From CAYSYY01 sp964576115 [NCBI: uncultured Gemmatimonadota bacterium] (GTDB lineage: Bacteria > Blakebacterota > Blakebacteria > Blakebacterales): a stretch of 48,178 nt of DNA. Positions 26,238 to 33,640 of the stretch are shown in pieces (position 1 is the stretch's first letter; the number at the start of each line of letters is the position of its first letter). The translations under genes were made by a program, and so were the position numbers. The DNA lies in contig CAZNUA010000025.1 of NCBI GenBank assembly GCA_964576115.1, forward strand, positions 1,326 through 49,503, written 5' to 3'. Under the pieces are notes generated by a model that worked only from the letters and a program-made list of their open reading frames with translations, was not told the origin of the DNA and did not search any database.

Positions 26238-27012
26238 CGTCGGCCTGCCCGAGCAGATCCTGCATGACATCATCCATGGTGAAGAAGCCCGTCCGCCCCA
26301 CCAGCCAGAGAGCGGCCTGCACCGCCCCGGCGGCATGAACCCTCCGATCACGCACCCGGTGGACGATCTCGAGACTCTCACCGGGCCCGTCGAACCCGAC
26401 CTGGTGCACCCCGGGGGCATAGCCGGCCCGGGCCGAGGCGATACTGAGCTGGTTGGGTTCGAGAGGACCCGCCGAGGGCCCGATCTGGAGCAGGTTCTTC
26501 CGCTTGATCGTGTCGAGCAGGATCTCGCCGAGATGCAGGGCCGCCCCGCCGGGTGAGTCCCGCCGGGCGGCGTGTTGCTGTTCGGTGACCCAGGGATCGT
26601 AGGCCGGGTCGATATCGAAGAGTTGCCCGGCCCGGCGGACGAGGTGAAAGAGAACGTTGGCCGCGAACGAGAACGAGGGGGCATAGAGAGCCGTGCCCCC
26701 GCCGTTGATGACGATCCCTTCGACTTCGGTCTGGACGTGCTGCCAGCCGGTGGTTCCGATCAGCAGGGGCAGATCGAGCTCGACCGCGCGGCGTACGTGG
26801 GCGGGGACGGCCTCGGCGACGGTGAAGTCCGCCGCCATCGCGGCCCCTTTGCAGTCGTTCTTCTTCCGCGGCAGACCGCGACGCAGCTCGTCGCCGCTGA
26901 AAACCCGGGTGATCGTGATCCGGTGAGCCCGGGCGTGCTCCTGCAGAGCCCGGGACATCCGACCGTTCCCGAAAAGGCAGAGTTTCGGGGCTTCGTCTTC
27001 CGGTGTCGTCAC
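26224..27012 (-). CDS. dapB: 4-hydroxy-tetrahydrodipicolinate reductase homologue with altered active site
   Basis: A 262-residue protein that aligns with DapB along its length: FGNGRMS (nucleotide site), ADFT, LIGTTGW, YAPSFSFAANVLFHLV and a C-terminal HRVRDRRVHAAGAVQAALWLVG. The key loop usually reads E-x-HH-x-x-K-x-DAPSGT. Here it is E144-Q-Q-H-A-A-R-R-D-S-P-G-G-A, so the catalytic His is Gln 146, the catalytic Lys is Arg 150, and the Ser and Thr of the substrate loop are Gly 155 and Ala 157. Its place directly before a DapL-like gene supports a lysine or peptidoglycan-precursor role. GTG 27012 has an AAGGAG ribosome site seven bases away. Confidence 0.78.
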   Translation of the reverse strand: MTTPEDEAPKLCLFGNGRMSRALQEHARAHRITITRVFSGDELRRGLPRKKNDCKGAAMAADFTVAEAVPAHVRRAVELDLPLLIGTTGWQHVQTEVEGIVINGGGTALYAPSFSFAANVLFHLVRRAGQLFDIDPAYDPWVTEQQHAARRDSPGGAALHLGEILLDTIKRKNLLQIGPSAGPLEPNQLSIASARAGYAPGVHQVGFDGPGESLEIVHRVRDRRVHAAGAVQAALWLVGRTGFFTMDDVMQDLLGQADDAEQ

Positions 27013-27090
27013 ACGCTGCTCCTTACCCAGGGGGAGATGTTCTGCTGACGCCGAGATCGCGGAAAAGAACCGTTTCGGCACGAAAACAAG

Positions 27091-27741
27091 TTAACGCCTC
27101 CGATAGGTGAGGAACACCTCTTCCGCTCCCGGCTCGATCGCCGTCAGGAGAAACCGGCCGGGGGCGGGCAGACCCTCTTGACCGGCGCAGATCGAGGGCG
27201 CCCCGTCACCACCGATCAACCAGGGGGTGAGGGTGAGGTAGATTTCATCCACCAGATCCCGGGCGAAGAAACCCGCCGCCAATCCCCCCCCACCCTCCAC
27301 CAGGATCCGCTCGTATCCGGTCTCCCGGAGGCGGGCGGCGAGAGCCTCGAGATCGACGCGTTCGGTCCCGAGGCGCCACACGTCAGCCTGTTCAGCCGTT
27401 CCGGCCGGAAGTTCGGGGGCCGTGGTTGTCGTCGCCACGATGGTCCGGTTCGGTCCGGCGAACACCCGGCCCGCAGGCAGAGCGAGCGAGGCGGAGACGA
27501 CCGTCACCGCCGGTTGAGAGGAACGTCCGGCGGCGGCGCGTTCGGCGGCCGCCTCGGCGGAGAGGGCGAAGGGCGGATCCTCGGCTCTGAGGGTTCCGGC
27601 ACCGATGACGATCACGTCGGCCCAGGTCCGGTGCCCGGCCATGCGGTCGAGGTCGGCCCGGCTGCCCAGCCGGAAGGGCTTCCGGGAGGCGGGGGCGATT
27701 TTCCCGTCGAGACTGACCGCCATGTTGATCCGTATACTCAT
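27091..27741 (-). CDS. RibD C-terminal-domain reductase (dihydrofolate reductase-like fold)
   Basis: A 216-residue stand-alone reductase of the RibD_C family, related to the pyrimidine reductase of riboflavin synthesis. INMAVSLDGKIA, DVIVIGAGTLRAEDPPF and RILVEGGGGLAAGFF are the NADPH and substrate segments. There is no deaminase domain fused to it and no other rib gene in the window. It could reduce the riboflavin intermediate or serve another pterin-like substrate; the folate genes downstream make the latter worth considering. It heads the long minus-strand series. Confidence 0.82.
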   Translation of the reverse strand: MSIRINMAVSLDGKIAPASRKPFRLGSRADLDRMAGHRTWADVIVIGAGTLRAEDPPFALSAEAAAERAAAGRSSQPAVTVVSASLALPAGRVFAGPNRTIVATTTTAPELPAGTAEQADVWRLGTERVDLEALAARLRETGYERILVEGGGGLAAGFFARDLVDEIYLTLTPWLIGGDGAPSICAGQEGLPAPGRFLLTAIEPGAEEVFLTYRRR

Positions 27742-28062
27742 CGCCGTTACGACATCCTCCCGGACCGGGGACCGGCGTGTGCCGAGTCACTCCTGCGCCG
27801 TCATTCATCCTGTGCTGCAGCATACGGATCGGGTCCCCTTCCGCTCAACCGCAAAGAATATGGATATTCAGACCTGAAACTATATTTCCGTCTTGCGTCA
27901 CCCCTCTCCAGACTTTTCCTTGCAACTGCTTGCCGCCGTCGGGATCATTAGGCGGGAGCTGCGGGCGGCTTCCCCTTCGCGCTGCATAATGATGTGAGCC
28001 GAGAGCAGATCCCGGCGTACGTGACAAAAATTAACCAATCCGCATCGCACCCGAGGGTACCC
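27742..28062. promoter_or_regulatory. Divergent control region upstream of the hydrogenase operon
   Basis: These 321 bases separate the RibD-type gene (minus) from hoxF (plus) and are more AT-rich than their surroundings. They hold GAATAT-GG-ATATTC (27856-27869) overlapping TTCAG-AC-CTGAA (27867-27878), then TATATT (27881-27886), a possible -10 for hox. No good -35 lies in front of it, which fits activator-dependent transcription. CATAAT at 27985-27990 is a second -10-like hexamer. I see no gene or RNA here. Confidence 0.45.
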
Positions 28063-29871
28063 ATGAGCGATTCAACGGCAGCATCCATCACGGCGATCTG
28101 CGACGAATTCGAGAACGATCGCACCCGCATGATCGACATCGTGCGCGCCGTACAGGCCCGGACCGGCGGAGTCGACAGCGAAGCGATGACCACCATTGCT
28201 GAGAAGACCGGCGCCCGGCGGGTCGAGGTGGAAAGCGTGGTGACCTTCTACTCTTTCCTTTCGGAAGAGCCGAAGGGTAAAACCGTCATCTGGCTGTGCG
28301 ACGACATCATCGACCGGATGCACGGATACGACGAGGTTCTGGCCGCCTTCGCCGCCGAACTCGGCATCGGACCGGGGGACACGACCTCCGACGGCGCCTT
28401 CTCGCTCGAACGTACGGCCTGTATCGGTATGTGCGATCAGGCCCCGGCGGCCCTGATCAACGACACGGTGGTGACCGAACTGACCGCCGAGAAGGCCCGC
28501 GCGATCGTGGCCGAGCTGCGCGAGCACGGCGATCCGACCCGGCTGGTGACCGAGCCGGGGGACGGCAACAACGCCCACGAGCTGGTACGGGCGATGGTCA
28601 GGAACAACATCCGCGAAGCGGGCCCTGTGCTCTTCAGCCCCCTGAACCGGGGTGAGGGTGTCCGCAAGGCGTTGGGGATGAGCCCGGTCGAGGTCATCCG
28701 GACGGTCAAGACAAGCCGTCTGCGCGGCCGCGGCGGGGCCGGTTTCCCGGCCGGTATGAAGTGGGAATTCACCCGCGGAGCCCAGGGGGACGAGAAATAC
28801 GTACTCTGCAACGCCGACGAGGGCGAGCCGGGCACCTTCAAGGACCGCGTCTTGCTGACAGAGATGCCAGACCGGGTCTTCGCCGGCATGACGATCGCCG
28901 GATACGCCATCGGCGCCCGGACCGGGATCCTCTATCTGCGCAGCGAATACGCGTATCTGCGGGCTTTCCTCGAGGACGTCCTGGAGCAGCGCCGCAGTGA
29001 CGACCTGCTGGGCGAGAACATCATCGGCTCGGATTTTGACTTCGACATCACCATCCAGATGGGAGCGGGAGCGTATATCTGCGGCGAGGAAACAGCCATG
29101 ATCAGTTCCTGCGAGGGACTGCGCGGCGACCCGAAGACCCGCCCGCCCTTCCCCGCCCAGAAGGGGTACCTCGGCCGGCCCACGACCGTGAACAACGTCG
29201 AAACCCTCTGCTGCGTGACCAAGATCATGGAGGAGGGCCCGGCTACCTTCAGTCATCTGGGTACTGTGCAGAGTTCGGGCACCAAGCTGTTGAGCGTTTC
29301 GGGGGACTGCGAGCGGCCGGGCATCTACGAGGTCGAGCTCGGCCTCAGCGTCCACGAACTGCTCGAGAAAGTCGGCGCCACCGACGCCATCGCGGTTCAG
29401 GTTGGCGGGGCCTCAGGGACCATGATCGGTCCCGATCAATACGAACGGTGCATCTGCTTCGACGATCTGGCCACCGGCGGCTCGATCATGGTCTTCGGCC
29501 CGGGCCGGAACATCCTCGAAGTGGCTCACGCCTTCATGGAGTTCTTCGAGGAGGAAAGCTGCGGTTACTGCACCCCCTGCCGGGTCGGCAACGTGCTGCT
29601 CAAGACCTACCTGGAGCGTATCCTGGCCGGCCGCGGCGAACCGGGCGATCTGGAAACCATGGAGCGGATCTCGAAGACGATGGTGACCACGAGCCGCTGC
29701 GGTCTGGGGCAGACGGCCTCGAACCCCGTCATGACGACCCTGAAGAACTTCCGACCGGTCTACGAGGCCCTGGTCACCGACGATCCCGACGGCCTCCGGC
29801 GCGCCTTCGATCTGAAGCAGGCCGTCGCCGCTTCGGAGGATCTCACGGGCCGCGAATCCATTCACGCCTAG
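28063..29871 (+). CDS. hoxF: NAD-reducing hydrogenase diaphorase subunit HoxF
   Basis: A 602-residue subunit of a soluble group 3d [NiFe] hydrogenase that passes electrons between FMN and NAD. The N-terminal NuoE-like domain (about 1-165) has Cys 79, Cys 120 and Cys 124, but Asp 84 where the second cluster Cys belongs. The NuoF-like domain follows with RGRGGAGFPAGMKW (NADH), NADEGEPGTFKDR and GAGAYICGEETAMI (FMN/NAD). The 4Fe-4S cysteines are in EESCGYCTPCRVGN (near residue 500) and SRCGLG (near 545). The length and fused layout match Ralstonia-type HoxF. ATG 28063 has a GAGGG ribosome site. hoxU follows by 16 bases. Confidence 0.95.
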   Translation: MSDSTAASITAICDEFENDRTRMIDIVRAVQARTGGVDSEAMTTIAEKTGARRVEVESVVTFYSFLSEEPKGKTVIWLCDDIIDRMHGYDEVLAAFAAELGIGPGDTTSDGAFSLERTACIGMCDQAPAALINDTVVTELTAEKARAIVAELREHGDPTRLVTEPGDGNNAHELVRAMVRNNIREAGPVLFSPLNRGEGVRKALGMSPVEVIRTVKTSRLRGRGGAGFPAGMKWEFTRGAQGDEKYVLCNADEGEPGTFKDRVLLTEMPDRVFAGMTIAGYAIGARTGILYLRSEYAYLRAFLEDVLEQRRSDDLLGENIIGSDFDFDITIQMGAGAYICGEETAMISSCEGLRGDPKTRPPFPAQKGYLGRPTTVNNVETLCCVTKIMEEGPATFSHLGTVQSSGTKLLSVSGDCERPGIYEVELGLSVHELLEKVGATDAIAVQVGGASGTMIGPDQYERCICFDDLATGGSIMVFGPGRNILEVAHAFMEFFEEESCGYCTPCRVGNVLLKTYLERILAGRGEPGDLETMERISKTMVTTSRCGLGQTASNPVMTTLKNFRPVYEALVTDDPDGLRRAFDLKQAVAASEDLTGRESIHA

Positions 29872-29887
29872 CAGCTGAGGACGAACC

Positions 29888-30607
29888 ATGGGGAAGAAGT
29901 ACACCTTCACGATCGACGGGGTTTCGGTCGAGGCCGAGGCGGGACAGAGCATCATCGAAGCGGCCGATGCGGCCGGCGTCTATATCCCCCGCCTCTGTCA
30001 CCGGCCCGGCCTGCAGGCGTTCGGCAGCTGCCGGATCTGCACCGTGCTGGTCAACGGCCGACCGGTGGCCGCCTGCACCGAACCGGCCGTCGAGGGAATG
30101 ATCGTCCAGAACGATGTCGAGACGCTCCGGGAGTTCCGCCGGACTCTGATCGAGATGCTTTTCGTCGAGGGCAATCATTTCTGCATGTTCTGCGAGAAAA
30201 GCGGAAACTGCGAGCTGCAGGCTCTGGCCTACCGGTTCGGCATCACCGCCCCCACCCTGCCCTACGCCAATCCGAAGCGCGAGATCGACGCCTCGCATCC
30301 CGACATCTTCGTCGACCGCAACCGGTGCATCCTCTGTGCCCGGTGCGTACGCGCCTCGCGCGATCTGGACGGCAAGGCGGTCTTCGACTTCGTCGGCCGC
30401 GGTCCGGACAAGACAATCGCCGTGAACGCCGAAGCCCGACTCGCCGATACCGACATCGACATCACCGATGAAGCCCTGAACGTCTGTCCCGTCGGCGCCC
30501 TGATGCGCAAGCGGGTCGGCTACGCCGTTCCGATCGGCCAGCGTCTGTACGATCACGAGCCGATCGGATCCGAGATCGAAGCCCGGCGTTCGGGTGCCGA
30601 GGAATAA
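29888..30607 (+). CDS. hoxU: NAD-reducing hydrogenase diaphorase subunit HoxU
   Basis: A 239-residue iron-sulfur subunit homologous to the N-terminal part of NuoG, which carries electrons between the HoxYH and HoxF modules. The ferredoxin-type 2Fe-2S site is CHRPGLQAFGSCRICTVLV plus VAACTEP. The NuoG-type His/Cys site is GNHFCMFCEKSGNCELQ. A further 4Fe-4S site has CILCARC and CPVGAL. All expected cysteines are present by eye. Sixteen bases after hoxF and eleven before hoxY. Confidence 0.95.
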   Translation: MGKKYTFTIDGVSVEAEAGQSIIEAADAAGVYIPRLCHRPGLQAFGSCRICTVLVNGRPVAACTEPAVEGMIVQNDVETLREFRRTLIEMLFVEGNHFCMFCEKSGNCELQALAYRFGITAPTLPYANPKREIDASHPDIFVDRNRCILCARCVRASRDLDGKAVFDFVGRGPDKTIAVNAEARLADTDIDITDEALNVCPVGALMRKRVGYAVPIGQRLYDHEPIGSEIEARRSGAEE

Positions 30608-30618
30608 GGAGGCCGGCC

Positions 30619-31164
30619 ATGAGCAAGCCCAAAGTCGCCACGACATCCCTGGCCGGCTGCTTCGGATGCCACATGTCGCTGCTGGACATCGACGAGCGCA
30701 TCCTGGAGCTGGTCGAGCTGGTCGATTTCGATAAGTCGCCGATCGACGATATCAAGACCTTCACCGGACGCTGTGCCATCGGCCTGGTCGAAGGCGGGTG
30801 CACACACGAGGAGAACGTCGAGGTGCTGCGCGATTTCCGCCGCCACTGCGACATTCTCATCAGCTTCGGTGACTGCGCCACCATGGGCGGGATACCGGCT
30901 CTGCGGAACAACGTGCCGCTGCAGGAGTGCCTCGAAGAGGCCTACCTCAAGGGGCCCTCGGTCTACAACCCGAGCGGGAACGTTCCCGACGATCCCGAGG
31001 TGCCGCTCATGCTCGACAAGGTCTATCCCTGTCACGAAGTGGTGAAGATCGACTACCACCTGCCCGGCTGTCCGCCTCCGGCGGATACCCTCTGGCAGGC
31101 TCTGGTGGCCCTGCTCGGGGACGAGGACGTCGAGCTGCCGTACGAACTCATCAAGTACGACTGA
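30619..31164 (+). CDS. hoxY: NAD-reducing hydrogenase small subunit HoxY
   Basis: A 181-residue [NiFe] hydrogenase small subunit with the proximal 4Fe-4S cluster. Ligands are seen in LAGCFGCHMSLLDID (N terminus), FGDCATMGG and LPGCPPPAD, with another Cys in VEGGCTHEEN. It is short and has no Tat signal, as expected for cytosolic group 3 enzymes. An AAGGAGG ribosome site lies before ATG 30619. It is followed by hoxH after 14 bases. Confidence 0.95.
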   Translation: MSKPKVATTSLAGCFGCHMSLLDIDERILELVELVDFDKSPIDDIKTFTGRCAIGLVEGGCTHEENVEVLRDFRRHCDILISFGDCATMGGIPALRNNVPLQECLEEAYLKGPSVYNPSGNVPDDPEVPLMLDKVYPCHEVVKIDYHLPGCPPPADTLWQALVALLGDEDVELPYELIKYD

Positions 31165-31178
31165 TCGGGAGAAGAACA

Positions 31179-32621
31179 GTGGCTGAGACACAGCTGAAAA
31201 GAATCGCCATCGATCCCGTCACGCGGGTCGAGGGGCACGGGAAGGTCACGCTCCTTCTGGACGACGACAACCAGGTCCAGCAGGCCCGCCTGCATATCGT
31301 CGAGTTCCGCGGCTTCGAGCGGTTCATCCAGGGTCGCCTCTTCTGGGAACTGCCGGTAGCGGTACAGCGTCTGTGCGGGATCTGCCCGGTGAGCCACCAC
31401 CTGTGCGCCGCCAAGGCGACCGATCGGCTCGTCGGGGGGGAGAACCTGACCCCGGTGGCCGAGAAGATGCGCCGGCTGATGCACTACGGACAGTTCTACC
31501 AGTCCCACTCGCTGCACTTCTTCCACCTCTGCAGCCCCGATCTGCTCTTCGGCTTCGACGCCGACCCGGCCATCCGCAACGTGGTGGGCGTGGCCATGAA
31601 GCACCCCGAACTGGCCCGACAGGCGGTCCTGATGCGCAAGTACGGTCAGGAGATCATCAAGGCCACGGCCGGCAAGAAGATCCACGGCACCGGGGCGATC
31701 CCCGGCGGGATCAACAAGAACCTCTCGATCGAGGAGCGGGACGTCCTGCTGGCCGAGATCGACCAGCAGCTCGAGTGGGCCCAGGGAGCGGTGAAGATCA
31801 CCCGCGATTACACTCTCGAGAACCTCGAGATGGTCTCCACCTTCGGTTCCTTCGATTCCAACCACCTCTCGATCGTGCGCGAGGACGGGGCGCTGGAGAT
31901 TTACGATGGCGGTCTGCGCGCCATCGATTCCGAAGGGGAGACGATCTTCGACCACGTCGACAACCAGCTCTACCTCGACTACATCGCCGAGGAAGTGCGG
32001 GGCTGGTCCTACATGAAATTCCCCTTCATCAAGGCCATCGGCCCCGAAGAGGGCTGGTACAGGGTCGGCCCCCTGGCGCGGATCAACACCTGCGACTTCA
32101 TTGACACCCCCCTGGCCGAAGCCGCCCGGCAGGAATTCGCCGCCCTGACCGACGGCAAACCCAACAACATCACCCTGGCCTATCACTGGGCCCGGATGAT
32201 CGAGGTGCTCTGGTCGGGGGAGAAGATCCGGGAACTGCTCAACGATCCCGACCTGCAGGGTACCGATCTGACCGTCAAGGGCGAGCCGCGCCGCGAGGCG
32301 GTCGCCATCCTCGAGGCCCCGCGCGGAACGCTGTTCCATCACTACCGGATCGACGAGAACGACCAGGTCTCGATGGCCAACCTGATCGTTTCGACCACCA
32401 ACAACAACGAGCCGATGAACCGGGCCGTACAGCGGGTCGCCGCCGACTACATCTCCGGTGAGCCGGAGATCACCGAGGGCATGTTGAACCGCATCGAGGT
32501 CGCGATCAGGGCGTACGATCCCTGCCTGAGCTGCGCCACCCACGCTCTGGGGCAGATGCCGCTGATCGTCGATCTCGTGGACTCCGACGGTGAGCTCGTC
32601 GACCGCCGGATCAAGGAGTAA
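31179..32621 (+). CDS. hoxH: NAD-reducing hydrogenase large subunit HoxH
   Basis: A 480-residue catalytic subunit carrying the NiFe centre. The L1 motif is RLCGICPVSHH (Arg 64, Cys 66, Cys 69) and the L2 motif is DPCLSCATH (Cys 449, Cys 452). After His 455 there is a 25-residue extension that the maturation protease should remove. The motifs and the HoxFUYH gene set place it in group 3d, the bidirectional NAD-linked enzymes. I chose GTG 31179, with GGGAG in front, because the upstream part of the frame overlaps hoxY. The protease gene follows directly. Confidence 0.96.
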   Translation: MAETQLKRIAIDPVTRVEGHGKVTLLLDDDNQVQQARLHIVEFRGFERFIQGRLFWELPVAVQRLCGICPVSHHLCAAKATDRLVGGENLTPVAEKMRRLMHYGQFYQSHSLHFFHLCSPDLLFGFDADPAIRNVVGVAMKHPELARQAVLMRKYGQEIIKATAGKKIHGTGAIPGGINKNLSIEERDVLLAEIDQQLEWAQGAVKITRDYTLENLEMVSTFGSFDSNHLSIVREDGALEIYDGGLRAIDSEGETIFDHVDNQLYLDYIAEEVRGWSYMKFPFIKAIGPEEGWYRVGPLARINTCDFIDTPLAEAARQEFAALTDGKPNNITLAYHWARMIEVLWSGEKIRELLNDPDLQGTDLTVKGEPRREAVAILEAPRGTLFHHYRIDENDQVSMANLIVSTTNNNEPMNRAVQRVAADYISGEPEITEGMLNRIEVAIRAYDPCLSCATHALGQMPLIVDLVDSDGELVDRRIKE

Positions 32622-32630
32622 CCGGACGTC

Positions 32631-33140
32631 GTGACCCGGCCGGACACGAACCAGGTACTGCTGATCGGCTACGGGAATCCAGCCCGTCGCGACGACGGAC
32701 TGGGCCCGGCCCTGGCCGAAGCGGTCTCGGCCATGCAGCTGGAGGGCGTCACCGTCGACGCCGATTACCAGCTGCATGTCGAGAACGCGGCCGAGGCGGC
32801 CCCCTATGAGGTGGTCGTGTTCGCCGATGCGCACACATCATGCACCGAGCCGTTTGTCTTCGAACGTCTCGAGCCGAAAGCCGAGGTCAGTTTCACGAGT
32901 CATTCGGTCTCGCCGCAGGCGGTCCTCGGTATGGCACACGAGCTTTTTTCTAGCCGGGTGCGGGGCTATCTTCTCGGAATCAGGGGACACGCCTTCGAAG
33001 GCTTCGGCGAAGAGCTTTCACCTCGGGCCCGGACGAATCTGGCCGCGGCGACAGAGTATCTGGAAACGGTTCTCCGGAACCGGAGTTTCGACGACGCGAT
33101 CACAGGCACTGACACCGGCTCCGCTCTGAAGCGGACCTAA
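32631..33140 (+). CDS. hoxW: Hydrogenase maturation protease (HoxW/HyaD type)
   Basis: A 169-residue peptidase that trims the C terminus of HoxH after nickel insertion. LLIGYGNPARRDDGLGPAL contains the conserved Gly-Asn and Asp nickel-sensing residues. FADAHTSC provides the second acidic residue and SFTSHSVSPQAVLG contains the conserved His. Its GTG start is nine bases after hoxH, and its presence confirms that the large subunit is of the processed type. The last 25 or so residues are less conserved in character. Confidence 0.9.
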   Translation: MTRPDTNQVLLIGYGNPARRDDGLGPALAEAVSAMQLEGVTVDADYQLHVENAAEAAPYEVVVFADAHTSCTEPFVFERLEPKAEVSFTSHSVSPQAVLGMAHELFSSRVRGYLLGIRGHAFEGFGEELSPRARTNLAAATEYLETVLRNRSFDDAITGTDTGSALKRT

Positions 33141-33160
33141 ACCGAAAACGGCAGAGGGCA

Positions 33161-33529
33161 ATGAGCAAGACGATTCTCTACATCGACGACGATCAGGACT
33201 ACCTGGACGCGGTGCGAGCCATTATCGAATCGGGGGGCTACGAGATGGTTGAAGCCCTGACCGCCGAAGAGGGTCTGAAAGTCTACCAGGAAACCCAGCC
33301 CGACTTCGTGATCGTCGACCTCATGATGGAAGAGGTCGATGCCGGAGCGCACATGATCAAGGAACTCCAGGCGATCGGGAACGAGGTGCCGGTCTACATG
33401 CTCTCATCGGTCGGCCAGCACCTGACCCAGACCACCGATTACGTCGGCCTCGGCCTGGCGGGCGTGTTCCAGAAACCGATCGACGCCGATCACCTGCTGG
33501 CCGTGCTGAAAGAGAAACTGGGCGAGTAA
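33161..33529 (+). CDS. Single-domain response regulator
   Basis: A 122-residue stand-alone receiver domain. LYIDDDQDY has the acidic pair, the phospho-acceptor Asp is in VIVDLMME, YMLSSVG has the switch Ser, and VFQKPID has the conserved Lys. There is no output domain. It lies 20 bases after hoxW and before the only strong terminator, so it belongs to the hydrogenase operon. It may pass a signal to a kinase, a phosphorelay or the hydrogenase itself; the sequence does not say which. Confidence 0.88.
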   Translation: MSKTILYIDDDQDYLDAVRAIIESGGYEMVEALTAEEGLKVYQETQPDFVIVDLMMEEVDAGAHMIKELQAIGNEVPVYMLSSVGQHLTQTTDYVGLGLAGVFQKPIDADHLLAVLKEKLGE

Positions 33530-33590
33530 ACCGGATTGAACCGGGGGGATCCGGGACCGGGCTCGCAACCGCTCGCCGGCACCCTGCCGC

Positions 33591-33633
33591 GGCTCTCCTC
33601 CGTCCCCGGGGCGGAGGTGGAGCCGTTTTTTTT
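33591..33633 (+). terminator. Terminator of the hydrogenase operon
   Basis: GGCTCTCCTCCG and CGGAGGTGGAGCC form a long stem with one bulge around a TCCCCGGGG loop, followed by eight T residues at 33626-33633. It is the strongest intrinsic terminator in the window. Confidence 0.92.
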
Positions 33634-33640
33634 ATACGGA

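Noticed and set aside
27900-27960. TTGCAA-17-GATCAT as the hox promoter
   Set aside because: Each hexamer matches only four of six bases and there is no extended -10. I kept the region as a general control region instead.
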